Shown piece after piece: positions 54,335 through 64,000 of a stretch of DNA of 64,000 nucleotides. The position numbers and the translations under genes were made by a program. How positions within the stretch are numbered: position 1 is the first letter of the stretch; each line of letters begins with the position of its first letter. Origin of the DNA: Trichobilharzia szidati (taxonomy: Eukaryota; Platyhelminthes; Trematoda; Strigeidida; Schistosomatidae); assembly GCA_944472155.2 (NCBI GenBank), contig OX235279.1, positions 158,928,199-158,992,198 on the forward strand, read 5' to 3'. Below the pieces are notes generated by a model. The model worked only from the letters and a program-made list of their open reading frames with translations, had not been told where the DNA came from and made no database searches.

Positions 54335-55993
54335 ATGCTAGTTCACCTAGACGTCCAACTTCCGCTTAGCATCTCAGTTGATGCATCCAACACAGCCATT
54401 GGAGCTGTTCTACAGCAACAGGTACATACCTCATGGATACCAGTCGCCTTTTTCTCTCGGAAGTTGTCCACAGCTGAAGCGAGGTATAGCACTTTTGGCA
54501 GAGAACTCCTCGCCATATACGCGGCTATCAAACATTTTCGCCACTTTGTCGAAGGTCGAAAATTCACAGTATTTACCGATCATAAGCCCCTGACGTACGC
54601 CCTTCACACCACTACAGACAGGTACTCACCACGTGAACTACGCCACTTGAACTACATTTCGCAGTTCACTTCCGACATCCAGCACGTTTCTGGAGCTGAT
54701 AATCCTGTAGCAGACGCGTTGTCTCGCGTATGCGTTATGTCAGCGCCATCAACCATAGATCTTAATAAAATGGCTGAACTTCAAATGAAAGACTTGAACT
54801 TAGAACACCTGTTGAACGAAACCTCGCTGAGAATAGAACGTGTTCCCCTACCGAACAGCGAAGCATTCATACTGTGTGACATGTCAACAGGGACTCCTCG
54901 ACCAATTGTCCCTAGGCCTTTGCGTCGCACTGTGTTTGAGTGCTTACACAACCTCTCCCATCCTGGGATTCGAGCAACGGACAAGTTGATATCAGCCAGA
55001 TTCGCGTGGCCTGGTATCAGCCGTGATCTGCGTCAGTGGACACGTGCTTGTGTTAAATGCCAACGTGCCAAAGTAACCAAGCGTAACGTCACACCGTTGG
55101 GGACTTTCGTAACCCCAGATGCTCGTTTCCATCATATTCACTTGGATATCGTGGGGCCCTTAGCCCCTTCCAATGGTTTCTCGTATTTACTTACATGTGT
55201 GGATCGCTTCACGCGTTGGCCAGAATCCATTCCGATCCCAGATGTAACGGCCCAAACCATCTGCCGTGCGTTCATGGAAGGCTGGGTTGCCCGTTTCGGA
55301 TGTCCCGCCACTGTCACTCCCGACCGAGGACAACAATGCGAATCGATAAGTTTCAAGAAACTCTTGGAGATGCTGGGATGCAAGCGTATTCGGACAACCG
55401 CGTATCATCCCACGTCAAATGGGCTAGTAGAGCGTTTTCACTGCCAATTAAAAGCCGCACTGATCGCAGTAGACAACAGTAGGTGGATGGATTCTCTGCC
55501 CTTGGTCCTACTTAGCATCCGTGCCACACTCAAAGTGGATCTACAATGTTCCCCAGCTGAAGTGGTGTACGGCACTACGCTGCGTTTACCAGGTGAGCTT
55601 GTCGCCCCTGACACTGTCGACCAAATTTTCCCTGATATCACCTGTTACGCCCAGAGGCTTAAAGGTTATATGCAGCAAATCCGACCCGTTCCCACATGCA
55701 CTCAAAATAGGAAAGTACATGTCGATAATCGACTGGATGATTGTACTCATGTTTTCGTGCGTCATGACGCCGTGCGTAAGCCATTGCAACCCCCATATGA
55801 TGGACCTTTCAAGGTCCTTAGTCGGAAAGAAAAATTTTTCGTTATTGATCGATCTGGCCATCAAGACACCGTAAGTGTCGACAGACTTAAAGCGGCCTAC
55901 ATCGAAGACTCTTTACCCCTCACGCCTACACAACCAGCAACTACGTCTGCACCCACACCCCAGCCAAGTTCGGTTGTTGAAAATCCTACTTAA
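54335..55993 (+). pseudogene. pol: RNase H and integrase (right copy)
   Basis: 552 open codons with the same motifs as 42568-44226 (ISVDASNTAIGAVLQQ, CVKCQRAKV, HIHLDIVGPL, VTPDRGQQCES, NGLVERFHCQLKAAL, GPFKVLSR). The stretch is intact but is not joined to an intact RT. Confidence 0.92.
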
Positions 55994-57422
55994 CCTAGCA
56001 GTTCGCCAGATGCAACAAGTAAGGCAACAGTTACACGCGCGGGTCGGCGTGTGCATTGGCCTAAGCGATACTGTGAATTCGTTAACTAAACACTTTTACG
56101 TACAAGAGTAGTTCATACTCTCATTTTTTCATTCTTTGTCGCAGTTTACATTCACTTTTCATGGTATTTGCCCTTTTGGTTTAGTTTGTGGGCAGTAGTC
56201 ACTTTTCCAGTTACTAACCTTGTTAGATTTCTTTCTCTTTATAGAGTGTTCTAACATTTTATTTTCGGCCTTTCACTGGAACAGCTAGCTATACCAGTCA
56301 ACTCTATCGTCGTATGGTGGCTCCCATCACTTGTGGAATTACAAAGCGAACTAACAAAATATAGGCCAATGAAAAATAAGAAAAGAAAAGAAATAAAAAG
56401 ATAAAATGTTTAAACAAAAAATTCTAAAAATAAAATAAAAAATAAAAGAAATAGGAAGCAAAACTTGTACTATATAGTTCAATGAACCGTTACATACTAT
56501 TGCACATGACTGTGTCACTTCTCTGCTGTACATTTTAATCTGCTCAATCTATTTCTTTTTACAGACTTTATTATGTTCACTCGGGTTCTACCGTGCTGAC
56601 ACATTTATTTTGTGACCCGTACTTGTAATTATAATAATATATATTTATTGCTGTTTATGCAGGAACATACCAATTGTACAGGCGTGGATAAGTTATTATA
56701 TAAATTACACATATTTCGATGTATGGTGAATTTACAGTTTGTTTGTTCTTTCTGACATTAGAGTCAGTCGGAACAGTCTGCAAAATAGTCTGTCTGTGTA
56801 ACACATAAAGATATAGAGAAATATTGTCTTCGCATTAACAAAAAACCCAGACATCAGATGAATGTAATACAAATATCTGGGAAAAATAAAGCTTGAAGTA
56901 AATTCTCCCGTATAACTTTGTTGTGAACAGCATCCTTGAGTTAAAGTTTATTGATGTATTATTTTGAGGTCAGTGATGTATTTATTCCATTTTCTCAGCA
57001 GTCTAATCGTAGTTTCATAACAGGAAAGAAATTCGATCGTGGATACGAGAACTAAATTGGGACATGTTAGTTTCTTTTACTGCATGGGATGTTGCCGAGG
57101 TCTATTCTAGAACTATCCATTGGCGCCATTTGTGTCAGCATGGCAGACTGTACATGTAAGTTGAGTAATACATTGAAAACTGTTTGAAAACCAGTTGCTT
57201 CTTTATTTCAGATCAAGAATACTCCTTGTACAGAATGTTGGCCAGCGTTTTCAAATGGTAGCATCGGATCGTTCATGGAATTTGGGTTTGAATTTACTTA
57301 AATGGTCATTTCAGTTTAAATGTTGGGTTGTTCGAACTCGACCAGGAGGTATATAGAAGTACAGGCTCAGCAGGAGAGAAAGTATGTGAACATGAAAAGA
57401 ACATTAGTATTTTGTGTATATA
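55994..57422. other. 3' internal and flanking sequence, right arm, no gene
   Basis: Mirror of 41139-42567; a purine-rich stretch lies at 56370-56460 and a dispersed repeat near 56625-56690. Confidence 0.5.
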
Positions 57423-57492
57423 ATAATAATGTATTTCATATAAATTTACAAATTTACATGAAAATGCATGCCATTTTTACAGGCACGATCAA
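57423..57492 (+). repeat. Short dispersed repeat at the outer border of IR3
   Basis: aataataatgtatttcat to ttacaggcacgatca, related to 50047-50122. It starts exactly where the right arm ends. Confidence 0.6.
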
Positions 57493-59099
57493 GTATGATA
57501 TAATATCAAATCGTAGATTGTCTACAACTTAATCGTATTTCAGCTGTTAAATATTCGATACATATAATACACTCATTTTCTGAATGAGGCCGTATAGTTA
57601 TTGAATTGTACAGTTGTCCTCCAGGTTGAGCTGGAAAATCGACTTCGTTCAGTTTTCATCCCGTGGTTGTAGGCATACGATAACCAACCAATATTGAGGT
57701 AAGTACACCTTTTACAAGGGATTGGAATCTATTTTAGAAAAATTAAAGTGCTGAGGTGAATCATTAAATTGTAATGAAATAGGTAAGTGCAAGTATCATT
57801 AATAAATGCATTAATAAAGGAAACACCCTAGGGTAACAACATTCATTTGCAATGTATAATGCTACAGATATATCACAAACTATCATGATATCCACTTTTG
57901 GTTTTAATGCAATTATCCTCATGCCAGTTGTTTTTATTTTACACCTTTTTGTGCATTTAGTGCACAACCGTACCCTTCAGAGAGTAGGAGTATAATAAGT
58001 AGTGAAGAGCTATAAGATGTTAAGTTTAATGGAGTAAAATGAGGATCAAGTAAAGACGTTGTCAGAAAATAAATGAGATAAGACATTGTGGAGTGGTATG
58101 TAAAGATCTGACGATAGACAGCAAGTTAATTTATAAGATGCCCCATAAATCTGAGCAGATCCCACATGGTCGCATCTCAACAATAGGCTGGGTGAATGGT
58201 ATATATTTAAAGGTAGAAGCATGATCTGTCAAGGCGTTCATTGTTATCTTTTTCAAGATAAAGATTTAAGCCCTCATAAAAATCAGAAATATCTCGAGCC
58301 TTCAAATTTTTTAATGCTGTTCCTGCAGAATGGGGCGATTCACCTTAGTGACCCCCACCATATCTACTGATCAGCTAACTCCACCCTCCCACCTTTTTTG
58401 ATGTTAGGCTCTGAGACTATGATTATTATGGTTACCGCAAATATATTGCTTGGTACCAGACATGTTCGTACCCCATATTCCATCTCCCTAGCTTTCTTAA
58501 TGAGTGCTTCCAATAGGTCCCCGCGTACGTCTTTATGAACATATTATATATGTATGCATGCGTCCTAATGAACAGATTACTTTATAAGAAGTCAAAAACC
58601 TTGAAGAATAACAAGAATAGGTTTTGTGAATAGTGGAGCAAGATTCAGCAGAACAATATAGTTAGGGTTCAATATAGGTAGTATGAACTGAAGGTAAGGT
58701 CGGTTGGCAGGACCAAGTGTACTAAATTATCATGACAGTTTTATATATAGTAAACATTTGACATTGCAAAGTAACCTGTCTACATATATTATAAAAAGAT
58801 ATTAGCAGAACCAACAAAATTTCAGCATTTGGTTAACAATACTACAGAAAGTTAGTGAGTCTTACAGGTAGCCGTAAAGTAAATCAATCTATGTATAATA
58901 AGAGTGTAATCAGTGTTATAATTCGTATTATCAAAGAATACATTAGGCTCAAAAACTGAATGTTATAAGGGAAATAAGAGTGATAAACTAAGAGAACATT
59001 TGCTGCGTAAGTAATCATTTTAAGTATTTTAATGATAATCTAATTTCAAGTATTGAACATGCATAATTACTAAGTATTATTAGGTTAGTCTAGGAACTA
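57493..59099. other. Unassigned AT-rich sequence
   Basis: No reading frame or repeat I can name. The last 150 bp may be the 3' end of the CR1 element on the minus strand. Confidence 0.35.
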
Positions 59100-59145
59100 G
59101 TGTACTGTCTGTAGTTAAATATTGAAATGTCATGGTTTCACCACT

Positions 59146-61940
59146 CTACCAGCAGTTGAGATCATTTAGAAGGGCTAGGGTGGACATGTTAATATGTTTT
59201 TCTAGGCTCCTTTTGAAACTGTCAGGCCTTTCACAGGATCTAATCTCAGAGGGTAGTTGGTTCCAAAGTTTGCAATATTTAATGGTGAAGAAGTTAGCTC
59301 TAGTGGTGAGCTTATGGGTGTTAACCTTGAGAAGGCAGTTATGGTTGCGTAGTCCATACGATTTAGGATTAGCCCAGGTTATAGACGAGTTACTGTTACA
59401 GTGCTTTCTTATAACTTTGAATAAGAGAAATAAATTGCACTTCACTCTCCTTAACCATAAGGGTTCTAAGTCCAGTCGAATACATCTGTCAAGGTATTCT
59501 ATTTGCTGATCATAACCTAATATGCGTTTCGTGAGGAATCTTTGGACACTTTCAACTTTTTTTCTGTCTGCTGATTTAAAGCTACTGTATAAGTGGGCAC
59601 AGTATTCAAGTTTGGGGCGAATGCATATCTTATATATGGCTAATCTGGCTTCTGGGGTGTAAAAGTTGCGTAGCACAAAGCCGGTTAGACGTTTACAATC
59701 AGATACCACCTTATTTGCATGTTCAGTAAAGGTAAGATCTGAGTATGTTACCCCGAGATCTGTGACTGTGTTCGTGTTTGAGACAAGGTCACCGTACATG
59801 TATAGACACATGCTAGGTTTCCAACGTCCGAAGTATGTTATCCCAGATTTAGCTGGATTGAACATTAACTGCCACTTTTCACTCCAATTACATAGACTAT
59901 TTAGGTCTTCTTGGATTTTACTAACAATATTCATATCATTATAGTCGAAATCATAGACAACTTTGAGGTCGTCTGCAAAGAGGTATGGCTTGCCATACTT
60001 GATCATAGAAACAATATCATTTATGAATACAATGAATAGGGTAGGGCCAAGAACACTACCTTGTATCACGCCGCTGGTTATCGGTTTGGATGTTGATAAG
60101 TGATGGTTGACTTTAACTAACTGTTCTCTTCCTGTAAGAAAAGAAGTTATCCACTCAAGTAGCCTTCCACTTATTCCATAAGATAGGAGTTTCAATATGA
60201 GTCTCTTATGTGGGACCTTGTCAAAAGCTTTCCTAACGTCTAGAAATAATGTTGCTGCTGAACGACCTTTGTCTACACACTCAGTAATGTGGTCGAAATA
60301 ATCTAATTGGCAAGTAATGCACGATCTTCTATTTAGGAAACCGTATTGGAAGGCGGATATTAAGTCATTCGAGAGCAAAAACTGAACAATTTGCTTCTTT
60401 ATAATCTTTTCCATCACACGTGAAACTACGGAAGTAATGTTGATGGGGCGGTAATTATCTATGTCCGCTATAGGCCCGGTTTTGTGAATGGGTACAACGT
60501 AAGATTTCTTCCAGCTATTTGGATATGTTCCACTCCTTATCGAAGTTGAAAATATCTTGAGAAGAAGTAGATTCATGTCATTTCCACCCTTTTTTAAGAG
60601 GACAGAAGACATTCCATCTGGGCCGGGAGTATTAGTAAGCTTAAGAGTTGTGGTAGCTTTATCGATTTCTTGGGCGTTAAAGACTACATCGCTTAAACAC
60701 TTTTCTGTTTTACGAGGGAAATCTATATCCTGGTCGTTTTCTAGAGTGTACAATTTGGCAAAGTGCGTGCTAAACACCTCACATATATCCTCATCACTTT
60801 CGTGAGTAATGCCACCTAGGTGTATTATTTTTGGATATGTTGATTTGGAGTTAGTTAACCTACTTTTGAAGAGTTTGGCTATTTCTCCAGTGTTATGTGG
60901 CGACTGAATTGCCCGCGTCTCTTTATTTCTAAGACTTAGATTTTTTAACTCATGGATTCTAATGAGGATTGTTTTGATAGCTATTAACGACGATAAGTCG
61001 TCATGTCTGTAGTAACTTAATGAATGCTTCCGCATACTTCTTCTTAATGATATTGGAATAAAATCACCTTGAGGAATTTTGAATTTAATCAGTTTCACAG
61101 GCGCTATGACATCATTAACCGACTGTATATTGTCATAGAAGTTTATAAGGACTTCCTCTAAGGAGTCATTGGTAAAGTAGGAATCCCAATTAGAGTATCT
61201 AATCAAGTCTTGATGCAAGTCCCAGTCAACCTGCGTGTATAGTCTTATAGGTGTCGGAATAACTTTGTTTCTGTGTATAGTTTCTGGAGAAATATTAAAC
61301 GAACATGCAACTATTTTATGATCACTACCTGGGAATTCATGTCCCACATGAATTGTAGATGGTGCTACGTTGATCGTGAATGTTATCGGACCTAGTGGGT
61401 ACATTTATGTGTTGCGTCCATCCTCCTGTAATGATGGAATTAAGAAGATTATCACACCTCGAGGGTCCACGAAGTGTACGCCATGATATATCAGGCAAAT
61501 TGAAGTCACCTCCAATTATATTATAACTGAAGGGAAGATTGGATGCAACACTAAATACGTTGCTGAGTACGTTATCGTATTCGCGGTTGGATGATGGCGG
61601 TCGGTATACACACCCTATAAGGATAGGTTTACTTCTGAGAACTTTTATTTCGACCCACACCGAATCATTAAGTTGTGACAGAATAGGGTGACTAAAATGC
61701 GTTGCACAAATGGGTTGTTTAACGTATATGAGTGTTCCACCCCCACGACCTGTTTCCCTATCCCCTCGAAAAAGATCGTACTTATCGATTGATAAGCTAT
61801 CATCCGTAATATCACTTGAGCACCAGGCTTCAGTGATCATGATCAGCGACGGATTGCATATAGAGGCTAACGTACATAATGCTAAATGTTTGTTAAGAAC
61901 TGATCTAGCGTTTATGAGGATGACTGATAGACTTTGACTA
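59146..61940 (-). pseudogene. CR1 ORF2: endonuclease and reverse transcriptase, one frameshift
   Basis: Endonuclease: LINARSVLNKH, MITEAWCSSD, GRGGGTLIYV, GGDFNLPDISW, and FPGSDHKIV after a shift near 61390. RT: NTPGPDGMSSVLLKK, DNYRPINITSVVSRVMEKII, FLNRRSCITCQ, FLDVRKAFDKVPHKRL (A), SGVIQGSVLGPTLF (B), YLFADDLKV (C), then a C-terminal region with LEYCAHLYSSF and RSCERPDSFKRSLEKH. The RT stretch is a single 752-codon open frame; apart from the one shift in the endonuclease it would be complete. Confidence 0.9.
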
Positions 61941-62193
61941 AGTGGTTTTAGTGTATGGGCAATATCATAATAAAATGCTCTATGGTTATCAGCTGAATAT
62001 GTGCAGTCGTTATTGGATTCATTAATTGCAACATTTTGATCACTAGAGACGTTTTCTTTAGTTTGATACTTAGGGATGGGTTGTGAGATGTCACTCGTGA
62101 GTGGTTGGTCGTTTAGATATTGCGTGCTATGGGAGATACTAGTATGATAATCTAAGGTATTACTATTGGTATTAGGTGTGTATAAAGTGTTTG

Positions 62194-63261
62194 CTATCTG
62201 TCGGGGAAGAAGCAGTTTCCCTGTTGTAAGGTGTTTGCTATACCAGCAAGGAATTGGTCTGACATCATATGTGCTATGTGCATGATCCCAGGCGTTTCTG
62301 CCAGTTGTCGCTGGAGAAAATTTTGGTCATATGGGTTGGCTAGAGTCATGTAGTCTGCATAGTTATAACCGAAATGGGTGGTCGGCGTGTAGTTGTGTGC
62401 ATATGACTTAGATCCTTGTGTCTGGTTAGAGAACTTCCTAGGCCATGATGAGCATTGTGTTGAAATTGGCATGTGACTCCTACTGAATGCATGAGAATTA
62501 TGACAGGGTGCTATACGTGTTTTTGGACTAACGTCTGTATTCTCAAACTGGTGTTTCCTGTAAATCATGGTTGAGAGTGCATTCGTGAGGGGCTGAGCAA
62601 CTTCGTGTTTTCGAAGTGTTTGGTGAGAAATGTGACGATTATTTTTTCTTATCATAGGACTAGTAGTGGAAGTCGGAAATGAGTAAGCTCCTACGGTATG
62701 TGAATTACGTCTAACTTCAGGAACATGACTAAGTTTAGATGATTGTCCACCAGTAGAATGAGCCAGTGACCCATTCGAAGCTTTCGTAATCATGGGCTTT
62801 AGTGTTCTGGGTCTAACGTTCGGTTTAGCTTTCTCCGTATTATTCGGCTTGTGTAATTTGGGCTTCTGGTGATCATTAGGATTACCCAATAAACTGGATT
62901 TCTGTTGAATAGTATCAACAGTTCTTTTGGTGTTCCTAACGGAAATAGGACGCTTATCATATCGCCTTGTATTTACGCCCACCTGGGTGGCCACGTGTGA
63001 TTGCTGCTTCACAGCTGCCGGGCTAAGAGGTTGTGCGGTATATGACTTCCCGAGAGATTCAAAGTGTACAACTGAATTCAGCTTAGACTTTTTCGAGGGT
63101 TTGGCATAAGTGCCAGTGTGCAAGGGTTGCACGTCAATACTGTGATCTGTTAACATTTCTATGTCTGAAATTTCCGTATTTAGAGCTAAGTCTTCAACAG
63201 TTGCTTGACTACTCTTAGTTTGTGTATGCGATATTGTCTGGTGCTCTTGGTCATAAGGCAA
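62194..63261 (-). CDS. CR1 ORF1 protein
   Basis: 355 open codons, starting MPYDQEHQTISHTQTKSS. It is low in aromatic residues and rich in S, T, N and K, with KKSKLNSVVHFESLG and RKNNRHISHQTLRKHEV. The C-terminus ends HIAHMMSDQFLAGIANTLQQ. No zinc knuckle and no coiled coil are obvious. About 250 bp separate it from ORF2. Its position upstream of an endonuclease-RT ORF makes it ORF1; an RNA chaperone role is inferred from the family. Confidence 0.65.
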   Translation of the reverse strand: MPYDQEHQTISHTQTKSSQATVEDLALNTEISDIEMLTDHSIDVQPLHTGTYAKPSKKSKLNSVVHFESLGKSYTAQPLSPAAVKQQSHVATQVGVNTRRYDKRPISVRNTKRTVDTIQQKSSLLGNPNDHQKPKLHKPNNTEKAKPNVRPRTLKPMITKASNGSLAHSTGGQSSKLSHVPEVRRNSHTVGAYSFPTSTTSPMIRKNNRHISHQTLRKHEVAQPLTNALSTMIYRKHQFENTDVSPKTRIAPCHNSHAFSRSHMPISTQCSSWPRKFSNQTQGSKSYAHNYTPTTHFGYNYADYMTLANPYDQNFLQRQLAETPGIMHIAHMMSDQFLAGIANTLQQGNCFFPDR

Positions 63262-63529
63262 TACAACGAGGGAAGTATTAACTTCGGTTGTCTTATTGGG
63301 GTTGTCTTCATTCAGTTTACCTGCGCGGCAACGTCTTTGGCAAGAAGTTAAATCAGGTACAATCCTGATCTTGGTGTAGGGTGTTGAGGAGCTAAGAGTT
63401 TTGCCAGACTACAAAAATTTCTTAGCTAGATCAACAGACTTAAATTTGAACAGTACAGGACATGGGTGGTTTGCGGATTTCTTACGAAGACGCAGAACCT
63501 GGCAGTCAGATACTGAAATGTTGCATGCC

Positions 63530-64000
63530 TGTAGACAGGTTTATAAATGTGTTTATAAATGTATATCATTGTATAGTAAACATTACCTATAATCTAGTTG
63601 TTTTTTTATGTATTTTGCGATGTCTTAGAGTTTATTTAGTGTCATAATATTTTGTAATGAGTCTAGGCGTTATAGTGTTCTAATAGCTCATGCGTTATAG
63701 AAATAAGTGGCGCAGTGTGATTGGCATAGTCATTGGGATGAAACAGTTTATACAGCCAGCGTTTGAAGGTTACAGTAGAGTGACAGGTCCTTATTTCTAG
63801 GGGTAAACTGTTCCAGATCTTAGAGTACATGACTGAAAAAGTTAGCACGGAGTGCTGTTTTACAGCTTTTTCTAGATACCGCGCACGTCTGGTTACGAAG
63901 GTTGTAAGAGCTTTCCGGTGAAAACTGTATCTCCTTACTGTCTGAGAATGATATTTTATGCAATATTTTAAAGAAGAATGTTAGGTTAATGCTGAGTCGT
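63530..64000 (-). mobile_element. 3' end of a CR1 element of the 34081-40749 family (runs off the window)
   Basis: The minus strand encodes FSHVL and then the same 61 residues as 40448-40633 (MLTFSVMYSKIWNSL...), followed by the same 3' untranslated region and acatttataaac repeats. The match to 40270-40749 is almost perfect, so the family was recently active. It faces the ORF1 end of the neighbouring CR1 element. Confidence 0.9.
63663..63848 (-). pseudogene. CR1 ORF2 C-terminal end
   Basis: The C-terminal 61 codons of the RT protein (WNSLPLEIR pattern common to CR1/Jockey polymerases), ending in TAG near 63663. The preceding frame (to 64000) also shows RNQTCAVSRKSCKTALRANF, in another frame from this one, as in the 40 kb copy. 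Confidence 0.8.

Larger units (their letters stand above)
52045..55993 (+). mobile_element. Ty3/gypsy (CsRn1/Boudicca clade) element, lacking 3' LTR
   Basis: Order is LTR, primer-binding site, gag remnant, protease, RT, RNase H, integrase. The clade is supported by three independent signs: CHCC Gag finger, tRNA-Trp-like primer-binding site and 4-bp target duplication. After the integrase end at 55993 the sequence runs on to the arm border without another LTR. The left arm copy is 42568-46516. Confidence 0.9.
51218..57422 (-). repeat. IR3 right arm (6,205 bp)
   Basis: Inverted copy of 41139-47343. The inner border at 51218 cuts the host exon at position 47343 of the other arm; the outer border is at 57422. 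Confidence 0.95.
59100..63520 (-). mobile_element. CR1-type non-LTR element with ORF1 and ORF2
   Basis: A second two-ORF element, related to but distinct from the one at 34081-40749. ORF1 is 63261-62194, ORF2 about 61940-59146. The borders are approximate. Only one frameshift was found in ORF2, so this copy is younger or better preserved. Confidence 0.85.

Noticed and set aside
41139..57422. A single giant transposon with terminal inverted repeats
   Set aside because: The arms contain several unrelated elements and host exons, and there is no transposase or flanking duplication.

Overview
The window reads as flatworm nuclear DNA, most likely a blood fluke (Schistosoma or a close relative). 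The basis is AT-rich sequence, spliced host exons with very small introns (34, 45 and 56 nt), and dense retroelements: Penelope-like elements (PLEs) with a GIY-YIG domain, CR1/Jockey-type and RTE-type non-LTR elements, and a CsRn1/Boudicca-clade Ty3/gypsy element with a CHCC Gag finger and a tRNA-Trp-type primer-binding site. There are no bacterial operons, CRISPR arrays or recognisable tRNA/rRNA genes. One 500-N scaffold gap lies at 25987-26486.

Region 1 (1-21297) is a large inverted duplication. Colinear arms of about 4.4 kb (1788-9124 and 16933-21297) each carry the 3' exons of a MutS homologue (best match MSH5) convergent with a LAMMER/CLK-type kinase. A 2.95 kb CR1-type element sits in the left arm only, next to the kinase exon; the right arm keeps the empty site. 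The right kinase copy is frameshifted and prematurely stopped. The 7.8 kb spacer is a graveyard of PLE, RTE, CR1 and Ty3/gypsy fragments and holds a small palindromic PLE-end insertion with a 13-bp target-site duplication (TSD).

Region 2 (21298-34080) is mostly decayed repeats: PLE and RTE fragments on the minus strand, the gap, a second inverted repeat (26995-28377 / 28606-29535) containing the 3' end of a non-LTR element, a solo LTR, a transposase-like remnant, another PLE-type hairpin and a 115-bp tandem repeat.

Region 3 (34080-41132) is a nearly full-length but broken CR1-type element, interrupted in ORF1 by a 5'-truncated PLE with an intact 449-codon ORF and followed by a solo Boudicca-like LTR.

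Region 4 (41139-57422) is a second, much younger inverted duplication. Its 6,205-bp arms keep constant register with no indels seen and at least five substitutions by eye. Each arm holds the same degenerate Ty3/gypsy element, the same non-LTR fragment and the same truncated host exons. The 3.9 kb spacer contains a 1.58 kb palindromic PLE insertion with a perfect 14-bp TSD.

Region 5 (57423-64000) holds another CR1-type element on the minus strand (ORF1 plus ORF2) and, at the edge, the 3' end of a copy of the region 3 CR1 family.

The host genes work in meiotic recombination (MSH5) and SR-protein phosphorylation (CLK); a third host gene (47059-47473) is unrecognised. The most notable recurring theme is inverted, palindromic organisation at several scales, including PLE insertions that are inverted pairs with a one-sided 43-nt tail and a hammerhead-like fold near the terminus.
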